Assembly: GCA_021799325.1 (NCBI GenBank)
Contig: JAJZAS010000059.1
Location: 1-8,369, forward strand
Length of the DNA: 8,369 nucleotides
Origin: Bacillota bacterium
GTDB lineage: Bacteria; Bacillota; Bacilli; Alicyclobacillales; SLC66
Direction: 5' to 3'
The notes under the pieces are model-generated. The model did no database searches. It was not told the origin of the DNA and worked only from the letters and a program-made list of their open reading frames with translations. The first letter of the stretch is position 1; every line of letters begins with the position of its first letter. A program made the translations under genes and the position numbers. Below, in pieces: positions 1-5,932 of the stretch.

Positions 1-279
1 GAAAAACCCATGGAGAAGGCGCTTTTTGCTTGTGATGAACTGAGCGGATTTGTCACGGCAGTTGCGTTGGTGCGCCCCACCAAGAGCATTTTTGATGTGG
101 ACGTGAAAAGCGTGAAGAAGAAGTTGAAGGATAAGGCGTTTGCGCGTGGGGTGAATCGCGAGGAAGTGTATAAGGGTGCGGAAGAACTGGGTGTGCCGCT
201 CGATGAACACATCGAGTTTGTCATTGAATCGCTAAAACCCGTTGCGAAATCCCTGGAGATCGCGGGAGTAGAGTCGTAA
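1..279 (+). CDS. HD-domain (HDIG-type) hydrolase, C-terminal part
   Basis: The frame is open from the first base of the window, so this is the 3' end of a gene that begins upstream; the ATG at 10 is internal. The visible 92 residues read EKPMEKALFACDELSGFV at the start, followed by VRPTKSIFDVDVKSVKKKLKDKAFARGV. This is the typical C-terminal half of the short (about 185-190 aa) bacterial HD-domain proteins. In those proteins the DELSGF and RP segments follow the metal-binding HD residues, which would lie outside the window. HD proteins are metal-dependent phosphohydrolases, often acting on nucleotides, but the substrate of this subfamily is unknown to me. No membrane segment is visible. The stop lies 46 bases before the nucleotidase start at 326, so one transcript could carry both. 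Family assignment is by recall of the conserved C-terminus. Confidence 0.8.
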   Translation, partial: EKPMEKALFACDELSGFVTAVALVRPTKSIFDVDVKSVKKKLKDKAFARGVNREEVYKGAEELGVPLDEHIEFVIESLKPVAKSLEIAGVES

Positions 280-312
280 GTGAATTTAGCCGGAAGTGTT
301 CTTGACTTTGCT

Positions 313-328
313 GGAGGAGAGGCCATTG
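313..328 (+). promoter_or_regulatory. Ribosome binding site fixing a TTG start at 326
   Basis: GGAGGAG at 313-319 is a near-ideal Shine-Dalgarno sequence. Its GGAGG core (313-317) ends 8 bases before a TTG codon at 326-328. The in-frame GTG at 296 has only a weak purine stretch (CGGAAG) directly in front of it, and starting there would bury the strong site inside the coding sequence. Starting at TTG puts the conserved HILHTNDVHS motif at residue 4, where this family normally has it. Confidence 0.8.
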
Positions 329-1753
329 CGGCTGCATATTTTACACACCAATGATGTTCATAGCGCGTTTGATGACTTTGCGAGAATAGCGCATCAATTA
401 AAATCATTGAGAGAAAGGTGGTTAGCTGAAGGGGAACCGGTTTTCGCATTTGACCTTGGCGATCATGCGGATTTGTCAAATCCTCTCAGCCTCGCCACGA
501 GCGGGCGGATCAACGCCGATATGCTAGGCGCATTACCCTATGACGGGTGGGTACTTGGGAACAACGAAACGGTCACGATTGACCAACACATCTGGGCCGA
601 CTTGACACAGCGTATTCACGCCCCGCTATACTGCTCTAATCTGCACTTTCCAGGTTCGGAAAAGAATCTGACGGAGGGCTATATTTATCATCTTGGTGAT
701 TTGAAGATTGGCGTTTTTGGCGTCACGGTACGCTATGAAAAGCTCTTTGACAATCTTGGAATTGTTGCGGATGACCCTGTGGCAGTCGCCTGGCAAGTGA
801 CGGAGGAAATGCGCAGTCAGGGAGCGGACCTGATTATTTTACTCTCCCACCTCGGGCTTCATATTGATGAAAAGTTGGCACGCGATGGGTTGCCCGTCAA
901 CCTGATCGTGGGTTCGCATACGCATCAGTTTCTAGAACACGGCGTACAGGTCGGTAATACGCTAATCGTTCAAGCGGGTAAGCACGCGCATGCACTTGGT
1001 CACGTGGTGCTAGACATCGAAGGGACACAGGTGCAGGATGCGAAGGTAGAGCTGCTATTGGTGACGGAATCGGATGTGCAGGACCCCAAAATACTCGATA
1101 TTATCGATAGCGCGGAGGAGCAGGCAGCGGTATGGCTGGATACACCGATTGCTTCTGTGACGCCTCCCCTTACGCATCAGCAACACGGCGAATCGGAAAT
1201 CGTCAATTTGTTGTGTGATCAAATGCGCAAAGAATTCCAAGCAGATGTGGCGCTCATCAACGGAGGGATTATCACTGGAGCGTTGCCTGACGGCGGTATT
1301 TTAAGGAGGCACTTGTTGGGAATCTGCGCAACGCCGATGCGAGTGGTCACCATGGAAGCAAAAGGTGATCTATTGTGGCGACTGATCAGCCAGGGATTGA
1401 AACCAGAACTTTCCGACAAGCGCGGGTACGGGTTTGGCTTTCGCGGCGATAACATTGGTCAGATCCATGTATCAGGGGCAATTGTCATTGTTAGTCAAGC
1501 TTCAAGTCAATCAGGCACTAGGGAGGTCGTGGAGATTTGGGTTGGTGGAGAACCGTTGGCGCTCGATCGCACTTACCTGATTGCCACGGGCGAATTTATC
1601 GCGTTGTCGCCAGATATTGCGGTGCCTAAAAACATCCCATTTCACTATCAGGAGACGATGCTTCGCGACTTGTTGCGCCGTGCACTGGAAAATCCGGAGC
1701 AAATTCATGGGGCGCGCGTCCATCGCTATCAAACCAGAATCAGTCAGGCTTAG
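326..1753 (+). CDS. yunD: YunD-like 5'-nucleotidase / metallophosphoesterase
   Basis: A 475-residue protein with the two-domain layout of bifunctional 5'-nucleotidases (UshA/YfkN/YunD type). The N-terminal calcineurin-like metallophosphatase domain shows HTND-VH (D10, H12), a DLGDH block (D43, D46, H47), GNNE (78-81), SHLG (H175) and GSHTH (H198, H200). These are the expected two-metal ligands. GNNE replaces the usual GNHE, as I recall for the YunD branch. The C-terminal nucleotidase domain (roughly 300-465) includes the INGG segment and the FGFRGD stretch near 435-440 of the gene's second half. The likely reaction is hydrolysis of nucleoside monophosphates or related phosphoesters. There is no signal peptide or membrane segment, so it should be cytoplasmic, unlike exported UshA. 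The B. subtilis homologue is about 460 aa, so this copy looks full length. The start is the TTG at 326. The nth gene begins about 11 bases after the stop. Substrate is unproven. Confidence 0.85.
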   Translation: MRLHILHTNDVHSAFDDFARIAHQLKSLRERWLAEGEPVFAFDLGDHADLSNPLSLATSGRINADMLGALPYDGWVLGNNETVTIDQHIWADLTQRIHAPLYCSNLHFPGSEKNLTEGYIYHLGDLKIGVFGVTVRYEKLFDNLGIVADDPVAVAWQVTEEMRSQGADLIILLSHLGLHIDEKLARDGLPVNLIVGSHTHQFLEHGVQVGNTLIVQAGKHAHALGHVVLDIEGTQVQDAKVELLLVTESDVQDPKILDIIDSAEEQAAVWLDTPIASVTPPLTHQQHGESEIVNLLCDQMRKEFQADVALINGGIITGALPDGGILRRHLLGICATPMRVVTMEAKGDLLWRLISQGLKPELSDKRGYGFGFRGDNIGQIHVSGAIVIVSQASSQSGTREVVEIWVGGEPLALDRTYLIATGEFIALSPDIAVPKNIPFHYQETMLRDLLRRALENPEQIHGARVHRYQTRISQA

Positions 1754-1764
1754 AGGTGATGCAA

Positions 1765-2424
1765 ATGGCGATGCCAAGAGTCAACGTGAAGGAAATTCTG
1801 CGAATCCTCGAAGATTTGTACCCTGAAGCCACCTGTGCGCTTCATCATCGCAACCCTTATGAGCTTCTCGTCGCTACCATCCTATCTGCTCAGTGCACGG
1901 ACAAACGGGTCAACGAAATGACGCCTGCTTTATTTGCCAAGTATCCCGCGCCGGAAGATCTTGCAAAGGCAGATTTGTCGGAACTGGAGAGAGATATCGA
2001 AGCGTGCGGATTATTTCGCATGAAGGCGAAGAATCTCCTTGCTACAGCTGGGATATTGGTAGAAAAATACCAAGGTCAGGTACCGCAAACGAGGGAAGCG
2101 TTGATGGAATTGCCGGGTGTTGGTCGGAAAACCGCCAATGTGGTGCTTTCTAACGCATTTGGCGTGCCTGCGATTGCGGTGGATACGCATGTCCAACGGG
2201 TGTCCAACCGCTTGGGGCTTGCCATGAGCGATAATGTATCAGAAACTGAGCAGCAATTAATGGACAGGATTCCAGAAAATTTGTGGAGTTCAGCGCATCA
2301 TTGGTTAATCTATCATGGTCGCCAGGTTTGCCACGCCCGTTCCCCAAAGTGTGAGATATGCTCGCTGGCTGAGCATTGCAAGCATTTTAAGGAGCTGGTC
2401 AAAACAGCAAAAAAACAGGCGTAG
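1765..2424 (+). CDS. nth: Endonuclease III, DNA glycosylase/AP lyase
   Basis: A 219-residue protein, matching the usual 211-220 aa of endonuclease III. It excises oxidised pyrimidines and nicks abasic sites in base excision repair. The helix-hairpin-helix LPGVGRKTANVV carries the catalytic lysine (K122), and VDTHVQRVSNRLGL carries the catalytic aspartate (D140). The C-terminus has the full [4Fe-4S] loop C-X6-C-X2-C-X5-C (C189, C196, C199, C205). The ILSAQCTDKRVN segment near residue 40 is also typical. The stop of the upstream nucleotidase (TAG, 1751-1753) lies in the ribosome binding site AGAGGTGAT (1752-1760), so the two genes are probably co-transcribed and translationally coupled. The ATG at 1765 gives the best spacing; GTG 1756, ATG 1759 and ATG 1771 are in frame but sit less well. 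In B. subtilis nth lies beside dnaD; that neighbour is absent here. Confidence 0.97.
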   Translation: MAMPRVNVKEILRILEDLYPEATCALHHRNPYELLVATILSAQCTDKRVNEMTPALFAKYPAPEDLAKADLSELERDIEACGLFRMKAKNLLATAGILVEKYQGQVPQTREALMELPGVGRKTANVVLSNAFGVPAIAVDTHVQRVSNRLGLAMSDNVSETEQQLMDRIPENLWSSAHHWLIYHGRQVCHARSPKCEICSLAEHCKHFKELVKTAKKQA

Positions 2425-2438
2425 CACTGTGATGGATC

Positions 2439-2768
2439 CTATTCCACCACTTTGGCGACAAATTTACCATTTTCCCCTTTGACCATTCGAAGGGGTTTTT
2501 TGCAATAAGGACAGTTGTCTGATTCACCAAGTAACTTGACAGTTTTTCCGCAATGAGGGCAATCGACTTTGGGCACCCGCATTGAGATCGAGCCAATCCG
2601 AAAATAAAGAAACATCGCAGCAAGCGCCACTAGAATGCCGATGATGAGGCCGATGGGAATCAGGAATTTCGTCGCTGGCGATAATTTGCCGAGTGTACTG
2701 ACATACATAATGATAAACGCCACAAACATTAGAAATAACGCAAAATTACGCAACCGATTAAGCTTCAT
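2439..2768 (-). CDS. ygzB: YgzB-like (UPF0295) membrane protein with zinc ribbon
   Basis: A 109-residue protein close to the usual length (about 117 aa) of the UPF0295/YgzB family of Bacillales. A short basic N-terminus (MKLNRLRNFA) leads into two hydrophobic helices (about residues 9-26 and 34-56). A cytoplasmic domain follows with CPHC (C70, C73) and CPYC (C86, C89), the two knuckles of a small zinc ribbon. The FVAFIIMY segment and the placement of the cysteines match YgzB as I recall it. The function of the family is unknown. A good ribosome binding site, AAAGGAG (complement of 2777-2783), sits 8 bases before the ATG at 2768. The gene converges on nth with a 14-base gap and is divergent from the gerA-like gene. 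No clear sigma-A promoter was seen; TTGCAC-N18-TAGGAT upstream is only a weak candidate. Confidence 0.85.
   Translation of the reverse strand: MKLNRLRNFALFLMFVAFIIMYVSTLGKLSPATKFLIPIGLIIGILVALAAMFLYFRIGSISMRVPKVDCPHCGKTVKLLGESDNCPYCKKPLRMVKGENGKFVAKVVE
2474..2501 (+). terminator. Rho-independent terminator of the nth transcript, inside ygzB
   Basis: CCCCTT (2474-2479) pairs perfectly with AAGGGG (2490-2495) across a 10-base loop, and six T residues (2496-2501) follow directly. The T-run is on the + strand only, so it would stop transcription coming from nth, whose stop codon is 50 bases upstream. The whole element lies within the 3' coding part of the leftward ygzB-like gene, whose codons there encode KKPLRMVKG. 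The 14-base gap between the two convergent genes has no room for a terminator. The stem is only 6 bp, so efficiency is uncertain. Confidence 0.6.
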
Positions 2769-2829
2769 CGTGGTAACTCCTTTCCTTGTCCATCCTACCT
2801 TGCGATGTGATTAATGTGCAACTGTTTTG

Positions 2830-2860
2830 CGAATATTGCTTCCCCATTTTTGGCATATTG
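2830..2860 (+). promoter_or_regulatory. Possible sigma-G-type (forespore) promoter
   Basis: CGAATA (2830-2835), an 18-base gap and CATATTG (2854-2860) resemble the sigma-G consensus (TGAATA, 17-18 bases, CATACTA), with one mismatch at -35 and two at -10. Germinant-receptor operons are normally transcribed by sigma-G in the forespore, and this site lies just upstream of the gerA-like reading frame. A small hairpin, CAAGT-AGA-ACTTG (2862-2874) plus a T-run, follows at once and could stop weak transcripts. This is suggestive only. Confidence 0.35.
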
Positions 2861-2889
2861 ACAAGTAGAACTTGCTTTTTTAGTCATAG

Positions 2890-4242
2890 ATGGGGGATTG
2901 TAACGTGTGGTGGGATAACTGGAAGCATTTATTTGCTATCAATCAAGTCACACTTGACCATGAGTTCAAACTGGGGGAAGAAGGGAACACCGAGGGTATT
3001 GGGGATGCGCCAGTTGGTGGAAAACCCGTCAGCGTTGGTCAGGCGCTCCGACCCACTCTCGGATATTCGCATCATACGCATGCCGTGCAAAACCATTTTA
3101 CGATGCCTAAATTTATATCTCCGGATATGAGGACAAATAGGGTGACGCTGCAACATTTATTTTATTTGCCTGAAAATATGGATATTGTGTTGCGAGAGTT
3201 TCGCTTGGGAGGGCCCCATGTGGCCACTGTGCTGGCTGTTTTTGTGGATGGGCTAGTGGACAAGGCGATTATCAACAGCCATTTGCTTGAACCATTAATG
3301 TTACTTGCCAACCTCGATGAAAGCCAACCAGAAATGAAGCTCGTGGACTGGATAAAGGGGGCGCTGTTACCGGGCAATCAGATCATGGAACTCGATACTT
3401 GGGATGGCGTGATGCAAAACGTACTTGCCGGGAGTACTGTGATCCTGATTGAGGGGGTGGATAAGGGCATTTCAGTGGAAACAAAGGGATGGGAGCATCG
3501 CCAGGTCTCTGTTTCGCAGACAGAGGCGGTGGTGAGGGGACCGCACGATGCTTTTACGGAAAATTTTCGCTCCAATACAGGACTCATTCGCGCGCGGTTG
3601 CGTACTCCCAAACTGATCACCAAAATTGTACAGGTAGGGAAACTCGCCCGAACGGATGTAGCGATCATGTATATCAAGGATCTCACCAATCCTAAGTTGG
3701 TAAATGAGGTGCTTCGAAGGATTGAGAATCTGGATGTAGACTATTTGCCGGACACGGGGATGTTGGAGCAACTAATTGAGGATCCTCCGCTTGGCGTAGT
3801 TCCTCGATTTCTCGCGACAGAGCGACCTGATCGGGTGACATATGGGTTGACGGAAGGGCAGGTGGCGATTCTCGTTGGCCATACTCCCTATGTGTTAATG
3901 GCACCCATTATGTTGTGGTCGCTGATGCAGGCACCGGAAGACGCTTATTTGCGGTGGCCGTTTGGTGCATTTATTCGCACCATTCGTTATCTGGCAATGG
4001 GGATGGGGCTGCTGCTGCCGTCTTTTTATATTGCGGTGACGAATTTTCATCCGGAAATGTTGCCAACAGATCTGATGCTGGCGATCGCGGCCTCAAGGGA
4101 AAGGGTGCCGTTCCCTGTAGTATTTGAGGTGTTGATGATGGAATTTTCGCTGGAATTGATTCGCGAGGCGGGAATTCGAATTCCTTCCGTCATTGGTCCG
4201 ACGATTGGAATCGTTGGTACAAATGATGATGACCATATTTAA
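2890..4242 (+). pseudogene. Truncated GerA-family spore germination protein
   Basis: This is a germinant-receptor A subunit (GerA family, PF03323 type), normally an inner-membrane spore protein of about 480-550 aa. Homology starts near MPKFISPDMRTNRVTLQHLF (ATG 3103; residue numbers from there). It includes VFVDGLVDK, AVVRGPHDAFTENFRSNTGLIRARLRTPKLI (143-173), LIEDPP and TERPD (239-243). Membrane segments lie near 252-275 and 290-313, and VPFPVVFEVLMMEFSLELIREAGIRIPSVIGPTIGIVG (335-372) follows. After GIVG the frame continues only as TNDDDHI and stops, so about 100 residues with the last transmembrane helices are missing. The open frame reaches back to ATG 2890, but neither 2890 nor 3103 has a ribosome binding site. 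A better candidate start is in another frame (TTG 2933 with GGAAG at 2921-2925), hinting at a 5' frameshift. No gerB or gerC partner follows. It could instead be a divergent short homologue, but loss of function is the likelier reading. Confidence 0.8.
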
Positions 4243-4245
4243 TGG

Positions 4246-4279
4246 GAGGGTGAACCAAAAGATGGACTCAAGGAATTGA
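4246..4279 (+). other. Possible remnant of a following ger gene start
   Basis: Directly after the truncated gerA-like frame comes GGAGGGTGA, a strong ribosome binding site, then ATG at 4262 with only four sense codons before TGA (4277-4279). Germination operons normally continue with a B or C subunit gene, so this may be the start of such a gene left over after deletion. It encodes almost nothing now. It could also be a chance arrangement. Confidence 0.25.
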
Positions 4280-4304
4280 TTTTGATGTGCATATTTTTGA
4301 TTAT

Positions 4305-4332
4305 TTTTATATACAATATTATGTATAAAAAA
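4305..4332. repeat. AT-rich inverted repeat upstream of the toxin-antitoxin promoter
   Basis: TATACA (4310-4315) and TGTATA (4322-4327) form a perfect inverted repeat with 6 bases between. Four more pairs (TTTT 4305-4308 with AAAA 4329-4332) follow after one mismatch. It lies in the AT-rich gap between the broken gerA-like gene and the antitoxin, about 30 bases centre to centre from the TTTGTACAAA palindrome. It may be a second regulator-binding site or a chance result of low complexity. Confidence 0.35.
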
Positions 4333-4342
4333 TATTTATGAA

Positions 4343-4365
4343 TTTGTACAAAAACATGCTATTAT
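4343..4365 (+). promoter_or_regulatory. Toxin-antitoxin promoter with palindromic operator
   Basis: TTTGTACAAA (4343-4352) is a perfect 10-bp palindrome. Seven bases after it comes TATTAT (4360-4365), preceded by TG at 4357-4358, which makes an extended -10 box (TGcTATTAT). No good -35 box is present, as is common with extended -10 promoters. The palindrome lies in the spacer of the promoter, where a bound repressor would block polymerase. The E. coli YefM-YoeB operator is built on TGTACA-centred palindromes, and the same core is at the centre here, so autorepression by the Phd/YefM-like antitoxin is a reasonable inference. The start at 4403 leaves a leader of about 30 bases. Confidence 0.6.
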
Positions 4366-4402
4366 GGGGGCGAGAAAAGTGGGAAGAGGGGAGCATACCG
4401 AC

Positions 4403-4741
4403 ATGAGTCCGACTTTTGCAAAAGATGAAATGATTCAGGCCAAAGAATTTAGGATTCTTTCCCAAAAGGCATTGCAGCATGAGATTAAAGCGCACGAAAA
4501 AATTGGTATTCTATTCCCCAATGAAGGTCTCGATGCTGTGATGTTGAGTTATGAGAAATATGTGGCATTAGTGAACCGGATTACTGAGCTAGAGGAAATT
4601 ATTGAAGATATCGAAATCGAAAAAACACTTGGGGGTCGAATCGATACGCCTTTAGAGAGCTGGATCGAACATCCAGAGGGGGTATCCACTTTGGAAATGT
4701 ATCGTTCTATACAAGGTGGAAAAGAACGGCTCGAGCCATGA
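4403..4741 (+). CDS. Phd/YefM-like antitoxin
   Basis: A 112-residue acidic protein. Residues 9-56 (EMIQAKEF, HEIKAHEKIGILFPNEGLDAVMLSYEKYVAL) follow the Phd/YefM fold pattern: a helix, a short strand pair, then the conserved V-LSYEKY element at the base of the DNA-binding dimer. Residues 57-75 (LVNRITELEEIIEDIEIEK) are a charged helix. The C-terminal tail is a plausible toxin-wrapping segment. The likely role is to neutralise the toxin encoded next door and repress the operon. GGGGAG (4388-4393) lies 9 bases before ATG 4403. The in-frame ATG at 4364 overlaps the -10 box and is not usable. The stop overlaps the toxin start (ATGA). Sequence similarity to classical Phd is low, so the family call rests on pattern and context. 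Confidence 0.7.
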   Translation: MSPTFAKDEMIQAKEFRILSQKALQHEIKAHEKIGILFPNEGLDAVMLSYEKYVALVNRITELEEIIEDIEIEKTLGGRIDTPLESWIEHPEGVSTLEMYRSIQGGKERLEP

Positions 4742-5094
4742 GACGAGTGGACCATCCAGAATTTTATAGCAGAGATTTACCAAGACTAGAAGAGGAGTTT
4801 GGGAATCGTGTTGCTTTTGTTGAATGTTTGGAAGCATTCGATAAAGCAATTCGGGAAATTACACGTAATCCGCAAGAAGAAGGAGCACCGTTAGAGCGGT
4901 CGCCCCTTACTACATATCGAAAAAAGAAATTTCACTCCCAATTGAGGCCGTCACAAGGGGCAAAAGCGGATATGCGAATTGTTTATCGAGTTGATATCGA
5001 AAAGGATACGCTTTATGTACTCGGATTAGGGAAACGTCGTCCTTTAGATCCTGATGATATTTATGCAATTTTAAATATTCGCAGCCATATTTAA
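4738..5094 (+). CDS. RelE/ParE-family toxin
   Basis: A 118-residue basic protein. The C-terminal block ADMRIVYRVDIEKDTLYVLGLGKRRPLDPDDIYAIL (77-112) has the central beta strands and positively charged patch of the RelE/ParE superfamily (R80, Y83, R84, K99, R100, R101). These toxins act either as ribosome-dependent mRNA endonucleases or as gyrase poisons; the sequence does not tell which. The N-terminal part (residues 6-45) is predicted helical, as in the family. The gene overlaps the antitoxin by four bases (ATGA). It has only a distant purine stretch (AAGGTGG, 4714-4720) upstream, so translation is probably coupled to the antitoxin. A small palindrome, GGCTCGAGCC (4728-4737), sits directly before the ATG. 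Together with the antitoxin it forms a complete two-gene type II module with no sign of damage. Confidence 0.75.
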   Translation: MRRVDHPEFYSRDLPRLEEEFGNRVAFVECLEAFDKAIREITRNPQEEGAPLERSPLTTYRKKKFHSQLRPSQGAKADMRIVYRVDIEKDTLYVLGLGKRRPLDPDDIYAILNIRSHI

Positions 5095-5186
5095 CCGGGA
5101 TGTAAAAACTAGCGATCAACACGTGGTGTGACGACTCAGTCAGCGATATCATTAGTAAAATTCATTAATAATCCGAAAGATTTTTG

Positions 5187-5209
5187 TTTGTACAAAAAAT
5201 CAATAGTAT
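5187..5209 (+). promoter_or_regulatory. hutD promoter with the same palindromic operator
   Basis: TTTGTACAAA (5187-5196) recurs here, and TAGTAT (5204-5209) follows after exactly seven bases. This is the same geometry as the toxin-antitoxin promoter, and the match runs to 12 bases (TTTGTACAAAAA). There is no strong -35 box. The predicted transcript start near 5216 leaves about 54 bases before ATG 5270. It implies that a regulator of the toxin-antitoxin operon also reaches this gene. Confidence 0.5.
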
Positions 5210-5269
5210 AGTGATTAATACGGCATGTATTTGAACGATAACCGACGATGGGGGATTGAAAGTTATACG

Positions 5270-5884
5270 ATGCAAGCTATACAAATTATTCGAAAAACGG
5301 AACAGGTGACGACGACCTGGTCAGGTGGAACGACGACCGAGTTTGCTATTTTCCCACCTGGGGCGGAATATAAAAAACGTGATTTTTTTTGGCGGATCAG
5401 TACTGCGGTTATCAACGATGAGAAGTCAGTGTTCACTGAGTTGCCAGGCTTTTGGCGTATTTTAATGGTGATTGATGGTGAATTGGCGCTTACTCACGAA
5501 GGACACCATGTTACGACTCTTCGCCCTTTTGAACAGGATCAGTTTTCTGGAGGTTGGGAAACAACAAGTGTAGGCAAGGCAACTGATTTCAACGTGATGT
5601 TGGCGCAAGGATTTGAGGGGAATATAGAAACGTTGATGATAGAGTCAGGTGCTGAAAAGCTGATGCCTTTTACTAAAACGCCACCGGAAAAAGGGTCAAT
5701 CTCCATTCTGTATACACCGCACCAAGATATTCATCTCGTTAGTGATGGCTATCGCGGTCTGTTGGAACGCGGCGATGTACTCATTGTCGATGGCTCGCAA
5801 ATCTCAGAGAAGTGGAACCTGACGCTTCGGAATGATAATCCTCTGACGATGCCAATCATATTTTGCAATGTTTATCAATCGTGA
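5270..5884 (+). CDS. hutD: HutD/Ves-family cupin protein
   Basis: A 204-residue protein of the HutD/Ves family (about 190 aa usual). The hallmark is TTTWSGGTTTEFAIFPPGAEYKKRDFFWRISTA (residues 14-46), then SVFTELPGFWRILMVIDGEL (53-72), PFEQDQFSGGW (86-96) and TDFNVM (105-110). HutD folds as a bicupin and is linked to histidine utilisation in Pseudomonas, with a proposed role in holding histidine-pathway intermediates; Ves is its E. coli relative of unclear function. No hut enzyme genes are in the window, so a histidine role is not supported here. ATG 5270 is preferred: the in-frame ATG at 5225 lies only about 9 bases from the predicted transcript start and lacks a ribosome binding site. The site for 5270 is weak too (GGGGG at 5250-5254 is far away). 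It converges on the Uma2 gene with a 48-base gap and no clear terminator. Confidence 0.85.
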   Translation: MQAIQIIRKTEQVTTTWSGGTTTEFAIFPPGAEYKKRDFFWRISTAVINDEKSVFTELPGFWRILMVIDGELALTHEGHHVTTLRPFEQDQFSGGWETTSVGKATDFNVMLAQGFEGNIETLMIESGAEKLMPFTKTPPEKGSISILYTPHQDIHLVSDGYRGLLERGDVLIVDGSQISEKWNLTLRNDNPLTMPIIFCNVYQS

Positions 5885-5932
5885 AACAGTAGATTCAGGT
5901 AGAGGTGAAAGGCCAATCATTTGTTCGTGGTA

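Noticed and set aside
296..325. GTG at 296 as start of the nucleotidase gene
   Set aside because: It lacks a strong ribosome binding site, and the strong GGAGGAG at 313-319 points to TTG 326, which also gives the family's normal N-terminus.
3628..3633. TGTACA inside the gerA-like gene as a third operator copy
   Set aside because: It lies in coding sequence (IVQV), lacks the TTT/AAA flanks and has no promoter nearby.
4364..4402. ATG at 4364 as antitoxin start
   Set aside because: It overlaps the extended -10 box (4357-4365), so it would not be on the transcript. ATG 4403 has GGGGAG at good spacing.
5095..5186. Terminator after the toxin gene
   Set aside because: Only short, broken complementarities (around ACACGTGGTGT) with no T-run were found, so no terminator is called.
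2889..5258. Shared 12-mer GATGGGGGATTG at 2889-2900 and 5247-5258, both near gene starts
   Set aside because: A few exact 12-base matches are expected by chance in a window of this size, and no shared flanking structure or spacing was seen.
5225..5269. ATG at 5225 as hutD start
   Set aside because: It would leave only about 9 bases of leader and has no ribosome binding site. The HutD family N-terminus fits ATG 5270.
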